A DNA stretch of 7,143 nt from assembly GCA_910588625.1 (NCBI GenBank), contig CAJUQN010000122.1, positions 1 to 7,143 of the forward strand, given 5' to 3'. The notes beneath the pieces were generated by a model. That model saw only the letters and a program-made list of their open reading frames with translations, did not search any database and was not told where the DNA came from. The translations under genes were made by a program, and so were the position numbers. Below, in pieces: positions 1 to 5,789 of this stretch (positions within the stretch are counted from its first letter, which is position 1; every line of letters starts with the position of its first letter). Origin of the DNA: an uncultured Oscillospiraceae bacterium. GTDB taxonomy: Bacteria; Bacillota; Clostridia; Oscillospirales; Oscillospiraceae.

Positions 1-106
1 CTTCATCCCACTCTCCCTAACCGCTGACCCGACCACTCTTTCTACCGAAGCCTCCCTTTTTATATTGTCCGTCTCCGGTACTGGGCAACTGTTCCAGCGT
101 GGGTGC
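1..106. other. Downstream flank of the aldolase gene, possible start of a further minus-strand gene
   Basis: No complete gene is visible in this stretch. On the minus strand, past the aldolase stop codon, there is a purine-rich AAAGGGAGG at about 54-62 and a second AGGGAG at 18-13, followed six bases later by ATG at 6-4 and AAG. A further minus-strand gene of the same transcription unit may therefore begin at the window edge, but only two codons are visible, so this cannot be tested here. No convincing terminator hairpin separates it from the aldolase gene, which fits a continued operon. Confidence 0.25.
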
Positions 107-1042
107 TCACAAACCGATGGCCTTCAGCACGGCCCGGGTCTCCGTTTTCTCCTCGTCGGACAGGGGGATGCAGGGAATGCGGGGCCAACCGCCGCAGCTG
201 CCCACCTGGTCCGTGATGTATTTCAGCAGGGAAATGACCTTATACTCACCGCCCTGCCCGGAATACTTCACCGCCAAGTCCATGTAGGGCACCATGGTGT
301 CCCGAATCTCCTTAGCCTTAGCATAATCCCCTTTGCTGCGGGCTTCCCAGATGGCGGCGGCCCGGCTGGGGACAAAGTTAGACATACTGGAGATGAAGCC
401 TGCTGTCCCCGCCAGCGCCGCATAGGGCTCCAGGAACTCGCCGTGCCCGTTGACCACGCTGACCTTGTCGCCAATCTCCTGTACCACCCGGGTCATTTTG
501 AAAAAGGCCGGGGTGCATTCCTTCATCCCCACCACGTTGGGCAGTTCCTTCAGCCGTTTGAGCACTGAAATGGGGCAATCAATATTCATTACCTCGAAAT
601 TATTGTATAACAGTATGCCCAATCCAGTGTTTGAGGCAAGTTCCTTGTAAAATGCGTAGATGCACGCCTCGTCCTTGGCGGGGTAGTAGTAGGGGGAAAG
701 GGCCATCACGCCTGCCGCGCCACGGTCTTCGGCGTACTGGGCCAGTTCAATGGCCTCCCGCACGTTGGTGCTGTTGCAGCCGGCGATAACCGGCAGCTTG
801 TCCCCGCATACACTCAGGGCGCAGTCCAGTACCGCTTTTCGCTCGGCGGGGCTCATGGCGCCGCATTCTCCTGTGCTCCCGCCCACCACAATCGTGGCGT
901 TGGCAGCGTTCAGCCCTCCGCCCATGATGAACCTCAGATTCTTCTCATAACCCGCTTCATCCAGCGTCCCGTCCTCTTTGAAGGGAGTGATGCTGATGAC
1001 GCACACACCGTGAAGGTGTTGCCGAAGTTCTTCCGGTTTCAT
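107..1042 (-). CDS. Dihydrodipicolinate synthase / N-acetylneuraminate lyase family aldolase
   Basis: This 311-residue protein belongs to the DapA/NanA superfamily of class I aldolases. These are cytoplasmic TIM-barrel enzymes that form a Schiff base with pyruvate or another 2-oxo acid and add or remove an aldehyde. The sequence shows the family signature GGSTGE at residues 54-59, the catalytic Tyr146 in LLYNN, and the Schiff-base Lys174 in GMKEC. The length is slightly above the usual 290-300. The start at 1042 is chosen because AGGAGG (1055-1050) lies seven bases upstream; the ATG at 1048 would leave only one base. The residues after Tyr146 (NNFEVMN) differ from the YNVP/YNIP of true DapA, and no lysine-pathway genes are nearby. 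A catabolic 2-keto-3-deoxy-acid or sialic-acid-type aldolase is thus likelier than lysine biosynthesis, but the substrate is not determinable. It is divergent from a dehydrogenase that may act on a related 2-oxo acid. Confidence 0.9.
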   Translation of the reverse strand: MKPEELRQHLHGVCVISITPFKEDGTLDEAGYEKNLRFIMGGGLNAANATIVVGGSTGECGAMSPAERKAVLDCALSVCGDKLPVIAGCNSTNVREAIELAQYAEDRGAAGVMALSPYYYPAKDEACIYAFYKELASNTGLGILLYNNFEVMNIDCPISVLKRLKELPNVVGMKECTPAFFKMTRVVQEIGDKVSVVNGHGEFLEPYAALAGTAGFISSMSNFVPSRAAAIWEARSKGDYAKAKEIRDTMVPYMDLAVKYSGQGGEYKVISLLKYITDQVGSCGGWPRIPCIPLSDEEKTETRAVLKAIGL

Positions 1043-1078
1043 TTTCATTCCTCCTAATTTTTCCTGATTTTTTTCTTT

Positions 1079-1106
1079 ATTCAGAGAGGACGTTCTGCCT
1101 CTGAAT
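1079..1106. promoter_or_regulatory. 8-bp perfect inverted repeat in the aldolase leader, possible operator
   Basis: ATTCAGAG at 1079-1086 is the exact reverse complement of CTCTGAAT at 1099-1106, with 12 bases between. It lies downstream of the predicted minus-strand promoter and about 37 bases upstream of the aldolase start. It could be a roadblock-type operator for a dimeric repressor, or an RNA hairpin in the leader. There is no T-run after it on the minus strand that would make it a standard terminator. No regulator gene is in the window. Confidence 0.4.
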
Positions 1107-1171
1107 CGATAAGGCCTGCGTCTCCATGCTTGATATTGTGGAATTTACCTATTTTCTTAGGCTGTGCTTTC

Positions 1172-1200
1172 ATAATATCATGCAGTATACACCTTGTCAA
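1172..1200 (-). promoter_or_regulatory. Sigma-A-type promoter for the aldolase gene
   Basis: On the minus strand a perfect TTGACA (1200-1195) is followed after 17 bases by TATTAT (1177-1172), one mismatch from TATAAT. Transcription would start near 1165, giving a leader of about 120 bases that contains the inverted repeat at 1079-1106. Confidence 0.7.
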
Positions 1201-1236
1201 GAAGAAAAAATATTTTTTTATATTTTGCAAAAATAA

Positions 1237-1264
1237 TTGAAAATAAATTTTCGCGTGGTATAAT
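1237..1264 (+). promoter_or_regulatory. Sigma-A-type extended -10 promoter for the dehydrogenase gene
   Basis: TTGAAA (1237-1242), a 16-base spacer and a perfect TATAAT (1259-1264) preceded by TGG form an extended -10 promoter. The region between the two divergent promoters is A/T-rich with long A and T tracts (about 1200-1250), which would favour curved DNA. Transcription would start near 1271, about 60 bases before the start codon. Confidence 0.75.
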
Positions 1265-1329
1265 GGGGGCACGTGGTCCCCCCGCAGCCTGGCTGGGGAC
1301 GCCATCAATTTGAAAGGAGCATCACTGTC

Positions 1330-2412
1330 ATGAATGATAATGAGGCCTATGCCAAGCTGAAGGTAGGCGTTGGAAAGTTCTATTACGGCAGTGGCTGTCT
1401 TGCTGAGCTGACCCGTGAGACAGTCCGGCTGGGCGGCCGCCCGCTGATAATAGGCGGTCCCACCACAACCCCGCTGGTGATGGACCAGATTAAGGATCGC
1501 TTTCTGGAGGCGGGCGTTGTCCCGACAGTGCGGGTCCACACCAGCCAGTGCAGCCGGACCTGGGCGGAGCGGTACCGCCGGGATGCGGAGGAAATGGGTT
1601 GTACCTTGATTCTTGGTATCGGCGGAGGAAAATGCCTGGACCTAGCAAAATGCGCAGCCACCTTTGGGGGGCTGGATCTGATTTGCGTACCCACCTCTGT
1701 TGCCACCTGCGTAGCCTCCTCCTCTGTCTGTATCATGTATCAGGATGATGGCTCACCCGACGGTTCCGTGGACATGGACAAAGAAGTGGACGTGGTCATC
1801 GCCGATACGGATGTAATTGCCACTGCCCCAAAGCGGACCTTGGCCGCCGGTATTTTTGACTCCATCGCCAAACTGCCTGAGGTAGTTCACAACGTCACGA
1901 TTACAAATTACCGGGATTGCAGCCTGGAAAAATACATCTGCACCGTCAATTCTCAAGCCATCTATCAATTTTTGACCGGTGAGGGAAAAAATGTCTATGA
2001 TAATGGTATGGCTTCGGGTCGGTTCACCGACCTGATCCTCACGAATTTGCTCCACACCTCTGTGGTAAGCGGGTTCTCCAGTGGATTGAACCAATTGGCG
2101 CTGGCTCATGGCCTCTATGACTTCATGCGCCGCAGCTTCACCACGGAGGCTGCACCTTTTCTCCATGGTGAGATTGTAGCCGTGGGCGTCCTGATGCAAA
2201 TGGCATTCAATGAGGTACATCCAACTTACCTGAACGAAGTCAGGGAGCTTATGCGCCATATGCAGATGCCTGATACTCTGCTCAAACTGGGATTCACACC
2301 AGATGACAACAGTATGGAATCGCTGCTGGAATACCTGATTTCTTCCACGGGTCTTCAGGATTCGGACCGTCCCCGTCTTACGAAGGCAATCCGCCTGATT
2401 TTGCAATTATGA
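1330..2412 (+). CDS. Iron-containing alcohol dehydrogenase family protein, GldA/HcxA group
   Basis: This 360-residue protein is a group III metal-dependent, NAD(P)-linked dehydrogenase related to glycerol dehydrogenase. It shows the nucleotide-binding GGGK at residues 98-101 and the metal ligands Asp177 (AGIFD), His260 (LAHG) and His279 (FLHGE). At residues 121-127 it reads PTSVATC. Glycerol dehydrogenases, as I recall them, have an Asp (STDAP) there that contacts glycerol, while E. coli HcxA (YbdH), a 2-oxo/2-hydroxy-acid dehydrogenase, has ATCA. FLHGEIVAVGVLMQ also resembles HcxA. A hydroxyacid substrate is therefore favoured over glycerol, by inference. The start at 1330 is chosen because AAAGGAG (1313-1319) lies ten bases upstream; an in-frame ATG at 1273 lacks such a site and sits at the predicted transcription start. 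It is transcribed divergently from the aldolase. No frame damage is visible. Confidence 0.88.
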   Translation: MNDNEAYAKLKVGVGKFYYGSGCLAELTRETVRLGGRPLIIGGPTTTPLVMDQIKDRFLEAGVVPTVRVHTSQCSRTWAERYRRDAEEMGCTLILGIGGGKCLDLAKCAATFGGLDLICVPTSVATCVASSSVCIMYQDDGSPDGSVDMDKEVDVVIADTDVIATAPKRTLAAGIFDSIAKLPEVVHNVTITNYRDCSLEKYICTVNSQAIYQFLTGEGKNVYDNGMASGRFTDLILTNLLHTSVVSGFSSGLNQLALAHGLYDFMRRSFTTEAAPFLHGEIVAVGVLMQMAFNEVHPTYLNEVRELMRHMQMPDTLLKLGFTPDDNSMESLLEYLISSTGLQDSDRPRLTKAIRLILQL

Positions 2413-2426
2413 CCAGAATGCTTTGA

Positions 2427-2570
2427 CTTGGAAACCGGCAGCAAGGCAATGTTATGGGCAACGCAAACTCGGCCTTTGTCTGGCTGACAACGCTGATGCA
2501 GAACATCCCCATTTGTTTTCTTCTGCGTCTGCTGTTCTTTGCCTGCCCATATTGTTTCGCGGTAAGATAA
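2427..2570 (+). pseudogene. Probable remnant of a DUF2798-like membrane protein, C-terminus only
   Basis: A short open frame begins after an in-frame TGA at 2424 and ends at TAA 2568-2570. From 2454 it encodes a hydrophobic segment containing VWLTTLMQNIPICFLL and LFFACP. This recalls the last helix of DUF2798-type two-domain membrane proteins of Firmicutes (pattern W-x3-to-5-N-x-P-x4-QL-x4-GP-x3-F), with Gln replaced by Arg and Gly by Cys. There is no ribosome binding site and the N-terminal three quarters are absent, so it would be a decayed fragment. The match is from memory and short. The rest of 2413-2628 shows nothing else. Confidence 0.35.
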
Positions 2571-2628
2571 TGGAAGAGAAAACAATGAGGACCCAACAGA
2601 TTAAGCTGATATAGTCACCGGAAAGATA

Positions 2629-2665
2629 CAAACGAGCGTACCGCAGTTTGCGGTACGCTCGTTTG
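2629..2665. terminator. Perfect 17-bp hairpin between convergent genes, probable bidirectional terminator
   Basis: A 17-base arm (2629-2645) is the exact reverse complement of 2649-2665, with a three-base loop GTT. It lies between the dehydrogenase (plus) and the glycosyltransferase (minus), where a shared terminator is expected. The flanking T-runs are weak: GCAGGACTTTTA follows on plus and TATCTTTCC on minus. Intrinsic termination is therefore plausible rather than certain. Confidence 0.6.
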
Positions 2666-2713
2666 GCAGGACTTTTATTGAAGAATCATATTATTGCTGG
2701 TGCAGACCTTCTA

Positions 2714-3793
2714 TCATTTCTCCACTTTCAAGATTTGGAAAAAGTTCCGATTGTGCAGGACTGGAGCAGAATCCGGCTTGAAGGCTGCCGCCAGTTCGTT
2801 CATCTGCTCTGCACGTTCCAGATCACCCAGACGGCTGTAGCATACACACAGTTGGATGCAGGGCAGATAGCCATAGCAGTCGGGGGAGATAAAACCGCCC
2901 CGGCTGTCGTCCCGAGTACAGGTCAGGGCCAGCGAATACCAGTAGACGGCCAGAGAAAACTGCTCCCGCTGAAAAAACCAGCGGCCCAGCTCGCAGCACA
3001 CCTCGGCCCTGGGCCGGTCGTATGAAAAGCTGCGCAGCAGCGATTGCAGCGCCAGCTCCGGCTGGTCCATTTGTTCATAGCAGTAAGCGCAATGGCAGCA
3101 GGCGTCGATGTTGTTCTCCATCCAGCCCCGGCCCTCGTCCAAAAAATCATGAAAAACCTGTATGGCCTCCTCGTAGCGTCGGTGGTAGTACAGCTCCCGC
3201 CCGTAATAGAACTGCTGCCGGGGCTCCAGCTCCACTCCTCGCGCCAATTGACCCTCGTAGATCCGCAGATTCCGGTCTGGGTCGGAGGGGCGAAGCTTGC
3301 GGTGGGCGACGGCGAACTGGCCGTACACCACCCGGCCCACCGGCGTGACTGCCTCATGCACGGCTCCCTCCCAGCGCATACCGGCGTGGTTTTTGATGAG
3401 CCGCTCCCGGAAATAGGAAAACGTCACGCTTCCGTTCTCGTCAAAGCCCGTATTGTATTTGGCCATGACCACATTGACATCCGGGTCCAGGGTCTCTTTC
3501 AGCGTCTCGAAAGCCGCCTGGTCCGCTTCCAGAAGTACGTCGTCCGCGTCCAGCCACATACAATAATCCTTCTCCGCCAGGGAAAAGGCATAATTCCGGG
3601 CCGCCGCAAAATCGTCTGTCCAGGTGAAATCGTATACCCGGCTGGTGAATTGTCCCGCGATCTCCCGCGTCCGGTCGGTGGAGCCGGTGTCTACGATGAC
3701 AATCTCGTCCACCAGGCCCGACACGCTCTCCAGACAGCAGGCCAGCACGTCCGCCTCGTTTTTTACGATCATGCACAGGCTGACTGTGACCAT
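2714..3793 (-). CDS. Family 2 glycosyltransferase with C-terminal TPR-like repeats
   Basis: This 359-residue protein starts with a GT-A fold domain. VSLCMIVKNEAD (about 4-15) and EIVIVDTGSTDRT (30-42) bind the nucleotide sugar, DFAAARNYAF (61-70) is typical of this subgroup, and WLDADD (80-85) carries the metal-binding DxD at 82-84. RWEGAVHEAV (140-149) follows. Residues from about 195 to 340 are helical repeats resembling TPRs, usual for SunS-like or spore-surface protein glycosyltransferases. A cysteine cluster occurs at 232-238. It has no transmembrane segment and would act in the cytoplasm. The start at 3793 has AGGAGG (3805-3800) six bases upstream; longer in-frame starts (3856, 3799) lack this. 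It lies 86 bases downstream of the collagen-like gene on the same strand, so that Thr-rich protein is the obvious candidate acceptor, by inference. The sugar donor cannot be told. Confidence 0.88.
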   Translation of the reverse strand: MVTVSLCMIVKNEADVLACCLESVSGLVDEIVIVDTGSTDRTREIAGQFTSRVYDFTWTDDFAAARNYAFSLAEKDYCMWLDADDVLLEADQAAFETLKETLDPDVNVVMAKYNTGFDENGSVTFSYFRERLIKNHAGMRWEGAVHEAVTPVGRVVYGQFAVAHRKLRPSDPDRNLRIYEGQLARGVELEPRQQFYYGRELYYHRRYEEAIQVFHDFLDEGRGWMENNIDACCHCAYCYEQMDQPELALQSLLRSFSYDRPRAEVCCELGRWFFQREQFSLAVYWYSLALTCTRDDSRGGFISPDCYGYLPCIQLCVCYSRLGDLERAEQMNELAAAFKPDSAPVLHNRNFFQILKVEK

Positions 3794-3822
3794 AAACATC
3801 CTCCTCAACGATTCAAAACTAC

Positions 3823-3854
3823 GGGGGCGGCGCCTTGAAAAAGGCGCCGCCCCC
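3823..3854 (-). terminator. GC-rich 14-bp hairpin after the collagen-like gene
   Basis: Positions 3823-3836 and 3841-3854 are exact reverse complements (14 bp, 12 of them G or C) around a four-base loop. On the minus strand the hairpin follows the collagen-like stop codon by 25 bases and is followed by GTAGTTTTG. It is probably a partial terminator that lowers read-through into the glycosyltransferase gene, although the T-run is short and starts three bases late. Confidence 0.55.
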
Positions 3855-3879
3855 AAAAATGGAGCTGAGGGCTTTCCGG

Positions 3880-4461
3880 TCAGCTCAGCCGGACGATCAT
3901 CAGGGACGCGCCCGCGCCGCCGCTGATCAGCACCGCCACCCCGGCCAGCAGGAGGGGATAAAGCTGGAGGGAGACAGTGGAGTTGGCGGCCAGGTCGATC
4001 TCAATCTCATTTTCATAGCTGGAAACGGACAGCACCGGCGCGATGGTGGACGCCGTGTTGTTCACCCCGTTGATGACTAGGCGGCTGCCCATCAGCAGGG
4101 ACGCCGTGGTGTTCACATGGTAGGAGATGCGGTAGCGCCCCGCAGTGGCTACGGTGAAGACGGTATTCCCCGCGTTTGGGGTAATGTTCGCCGAAAACAC
4201 CTGGGCGCTGGGCTGGGGGTTGGGCGTGCCGCCCAGAGCAACGGACAGGCTGGTGCCTGCCGTGTTGGCGGCGAAGCCCGCCGTCGCTGTGGGGTTGGGC
4301 CCGGTGACACCCGTGGCGCCGGCCGCGCCAATCACGCCAGTGGCCCCGGTGCCCCCGGCAGCCCCGGTGGCGCCGGTGGCGCCGGTGAGGCCTGTGGGGC
4401 CTATGGGGCCTATGGGGCCCGTAGCGCCGTCAATATATGCACAACATAGGAAACCCCGCAA
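3880..4461 (-). CDS. Collagen-like repeat protein with BclA-like C-terminal domain (exosporium type)
   Basis: The 193-residue frame has fifteen uninterrupted GXY triplets at residues 12-56, with Thr in the Y position of about eight of them (GAT, GPT, GLT, GVT). A globular domain of about 135 residues follows. Its beta-rich sequence (GRYRISYHVNTT, LVINGVN) and hydrophobic end (LLLAGVAVLISGG) fit the trimerising C-terminal domain of BclA-like spore filament proteins. Such proteins coat the exosporium and are often O-glycosylated on Thr. The 5' end is odd: the first in-frame start is TTG at 4461, directly after an in-frame TAA, with no ribosome binding site. An ATG at 4478 opens another frame (MNNPHNCGVSYVVHI) that would join the repeats after a one-base indel near 4436. 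The gene is therefore either frameshifted or 5'-truncated, and the N-terminus is uncertain. Confidence 0.72.
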   Translation of the reverse strand: MRGFLCCAYIDGATGPIGPIGPTGLTGATGATGAAGGTGATGVIGAAGATGVTGPNPTATAGFAANTAGTSLSVALGGTPNPQPSAQVFSANITPNAGNTVFTVATAGRYRISYHVNTTASLLMGSRLVINGVNNTASTIAPVLSVSSYENEIEIDLAANSTVSLQLYPLLLAGVAVLISGGAGASLMIVRLS

Positions 4462-4503
4462 TTATGCGGATTGTTCATATCTTAAAGACAATTAAACAGC
4501 CCT

Positions 4504-4509
4504 TATAAT
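4504..4509 (+). promoter_or_regulatory. Possible -10 element of a promoter reading into the HTH gene
   Basis: A perfect TATAAT occurs at 4504-4509. No good -35 lies at the right distance (CTTAAA at 4481-4486, 17-base spacer, is poor). If used, transcription would start near 4516 and give a leader of about 125 bases holding both hairpins before the HTH gene. Confidence 0.3.
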
Positions 4510-4515
4510 TACATC

Positions 4516-4560
4516 AAAAACGCCGTAGCAAGGTTGGACAAGCCTTGATATGGCGTTTTT
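4516..4560. terminator. Hairpin flanked by A5 and T5, terminator-like on both strands
   Basis: AAAAACGCC (4516-4524) pairs with GGCGTTTTT (4552-4560), and inside it CAAGG (4529-4533) pairs with CCTTG (4543-4547). The A-run and T-run make it symmetrical, so it could terminate either strand. No plus-strand gene lies upstream in the window. It is either a relic of the element's former upstream gene or part of an attenuating leader for the HTH gene. Confidence 0.5.
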
Positions 4561-4577
4561 AAGTGGTGGATTGTCTG

Positions 4578-4610
4578 CGCCGTAGGTTTTCAAAATCTGC
4601 GGCGTTTTTT
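4578..4610 (+). terminator. Rho-independent terminator-like hairpin upstream of the HTH gene
   Basis: CGCCGTAG (4578-4585) pairs with CTGCGGCG (4597-4604) with one G-U wobble. The loop is 11 bases and T6 follows directly at 4605-4610. This is a good plus-strand terminator only 31 bases before the HTH start codon, which suggests either attenuation or a relic end of an upstream gene. Its left arm repeats the CGCCGTAG found in the first hairpin at 4521-4528. Confidence 0.6.
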
Positions 4611-4641
4611 CATGTCCAGACACCGAAAGGAGCGGAGAACC

Positions 4642-5076
4642 ATGCCAGTATTCCGCGTGGAGAGGAACAAGGGGTACACGGTGATGTCCAACTACCACCT
4701 GCGGGACAAATCCCTGTCCCTGAAAGCCAAGGGCCTGTTGTCGCAGATACTTAGCCTCCCGGAAGATTGGGATTATACCCTGTCCGGCCTGTGCTATATC
4801 AACCGGGAGAGCAAGGACGCTATTCGTTCCGCCGTCAACGAATTGGAGCGGGCCGGGTACATTGAGCGCCACCAGACCACGGACGAAAGCGGCAAGTTCA
4901 GCAGCAACGAGTACATTATCCACGAGCAGCCTGTTTCTTTGCCGCCGTTGTTGAATAAACCGTCGTCGGAAAACCCGACAACGGGAAAGCCGACGTCGGA
5001 AAATCCAACGCAATTAAATAAAGATACAGCGGGTATTTGCCAAGCAGTACACCCTTACCACCACGACGACGGTTGA
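4642..5076 (+). CDS. Conjugative-element winged-helix protein (HTH_36 type), C-terminally truncated
   Basis: The 144-residue frame starts MPVFRVERNKGYTVMSNYHL, typical of helix-turn-helix proteins of Tn1549/CTn-like integrative elements, often described as replication-initiator-like. Residues 15-85 form the winged helix: SLKAKGLLSQILSLP is the first helix, INRESKDAIRSAVNELERAGYI is the recognition helix region, and SNEYIIHEQP ends the wing. A Pro/Thr-rich linker with repeated KPTSENPT-like units follows to about residue 128. The last 16 residues (from TAGICQ) are not family-like. There the gene is joined out of frame to CHAP-hydrolase sequence, so the usual C-terminal domain is missing; full-length relatives run, as I recall, to 250 or more residues. 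The start is set by GAAAGGAG (4625-4632), nine bases upstream. The DNA-binding domain could still be made. Confidence 0.8.
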   Translation: MPVFRVERNKGYTVMSNYHLRDKSLSLKAKGLLSQILSLPEDWDYTLSGLCYINRESKDAIRSAVNELERAGYIERHQTTDESGKFSSNEYIIHEQPVSLPPLLNKPSSENPTTGKPTSENPTQLNKDTAGICQAVHPYHHDDG

Positions 5077-5767
5077 AGTCCGCTACCGCACAGAAACCCG
5101 GACGGACAGCGAGGGCAACGACTACGATGTGGAAGTGCCTTACAATTACTACATCCTCAATGTGAAGCTCACGGCACGGTCTATCGTGTCCATAGCCCCG
5201 GAGCTGTTGACGCCGGAGCAGTTGGAAATGTTCAACATCTATCTGCAAACCAGCGGCAACAATCCACTGGTGTTCGGCGGCGGTTCCCCGGACATCAGCG
5301 CGTCCGAGGACATCAGCGGCGTTCACTTCGTCAACGGGACGAGGCCGGGCAATACCGCTGTGGTGGACATCGCGAAATCACAGGTGGGGAATGTGAACGG
5401 CCAGCCCTATTGGAGCTGGTACGGCTTTGACAGCCGTGTGGAGTGGTGCGCCTGCTTCGTGTCCTGGTGCTATAACCAAATGGGCCTGACCGAGCCAAAA
5501 TTTGCTGGATGCACCTCCGGGGGCATGGCATGGTTCCAGTCACGGGGCCAGTGGGCCAACCGGGGGTACAGCGACATCGCCCCCGGCGACGCAATTTTCT
5601 TCGATTGGGACAACAGCGGCAACGCCGACCATGTGGGCATCGTGATCGGCACAGACGGCACGAACGTCTACACCGTGGAGGGCAACAGCGGAAACGCCTG
5701 CAAGATCAAGAGTTATCCCCTGAACAGCAGCGTTATCCGAGGTTACGGATTGATGAATTGGGATTAA
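5018..5767 (+). CDS. CHAP-domain peptidoglycan hydrolase of a conjugative element, 5'-truncated
   Basis: The reading frame opens after TAA at 5015-5017 and is family-like from about 5042 (KQYTLTTTTTVEVRYRTETR). It encodes the C-terminal part of the CD1107/CwlT-like cell-wall hydrolase of Tn1549-type elements, which opens peptidoglycan for the mating channel. The CHAP domain is complete: the catalytic Cys lies in EWCACFVSWCYN (about 5446-5481), His in NADHVGIVIG (about 5620-5649) and Asn in EGNSGN (about 5680-5697). The N-terminal part and membrane anchor are missing and no start codon has a ribosome binding site; the first candidate is GTG at 5129 in an ordinary internal position. It is fused, out of frame, to the HTH gene, so it is probably not translated. 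The stop lies 22 bases before the next gene. Confidence 0.75.
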   Translation: MKIQRVFAKQYTLTTTTTVEVRYRTETRTDSEGNDYDVEVPYNYYILNVKLTARSIVSIAPELLTPEQLEMFNIYLQTSGNNPLVFGGGSPDISASEDISGVHFVNGTRPGNTAVVDIAKSQVGNVNGQPYWSWYGFDSRVEWCACFVSWCYNQMGLTEPKFAGCTSGGMAWFQSRGQWANRGYSDIAPGDAIFFDWDNSGNADHVGIVIGTDGTNVYTVEGNSGNACKIKSYPLNSSVIRGYGLMNWD

Positions 5768-5789
5768 AAATCGGAAAGGAGTTTTGACT

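Noticed and set aside
1273..1329. Upstream in-frame start that would add 19 residues to the dehydrogenase
   Set aside because: The ATG at 1273 lies at the predicted transcription start and lacks a ribosome binding site; ATG 1330 has AAAGGAG at proper spacing.
1753..2406. Minus-strand open frame of 217 codons inside the dehydrogenase gene
   Set aside because: It lies wholly opposite a gene with intact catalytic motifs and has no motif or start signal of its own.
3044..3838. Plus-strand open frame of 264 codons opposite the glycosyltransferase
   Set aside because: It is the antisense of a well-supported gene; the sequence has no recognisable family and no ribosome binding site, and its length follows from GC-rich codon use.
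4320..4430. Short tandem repeats considered as a CRISPR or satellite array
   Set aside because: The 9-base periodicity is the coding repeat of GXY triplets; there are no spacers.
4145..4495. Plus-strand open frame rich in Pro and Val opposite the collagen repeat
   Set aside because: The APVAPVAP-type repeats are only the reverse reading of the GXY codons.
4563..4754. Plus-strand open frame of 63 codons starting in the leader and overlapping the HTH gene
   Set aside because: It has no ribosome binding site and overlaps the HTH gene in another frame; its sequence is not protein-like.
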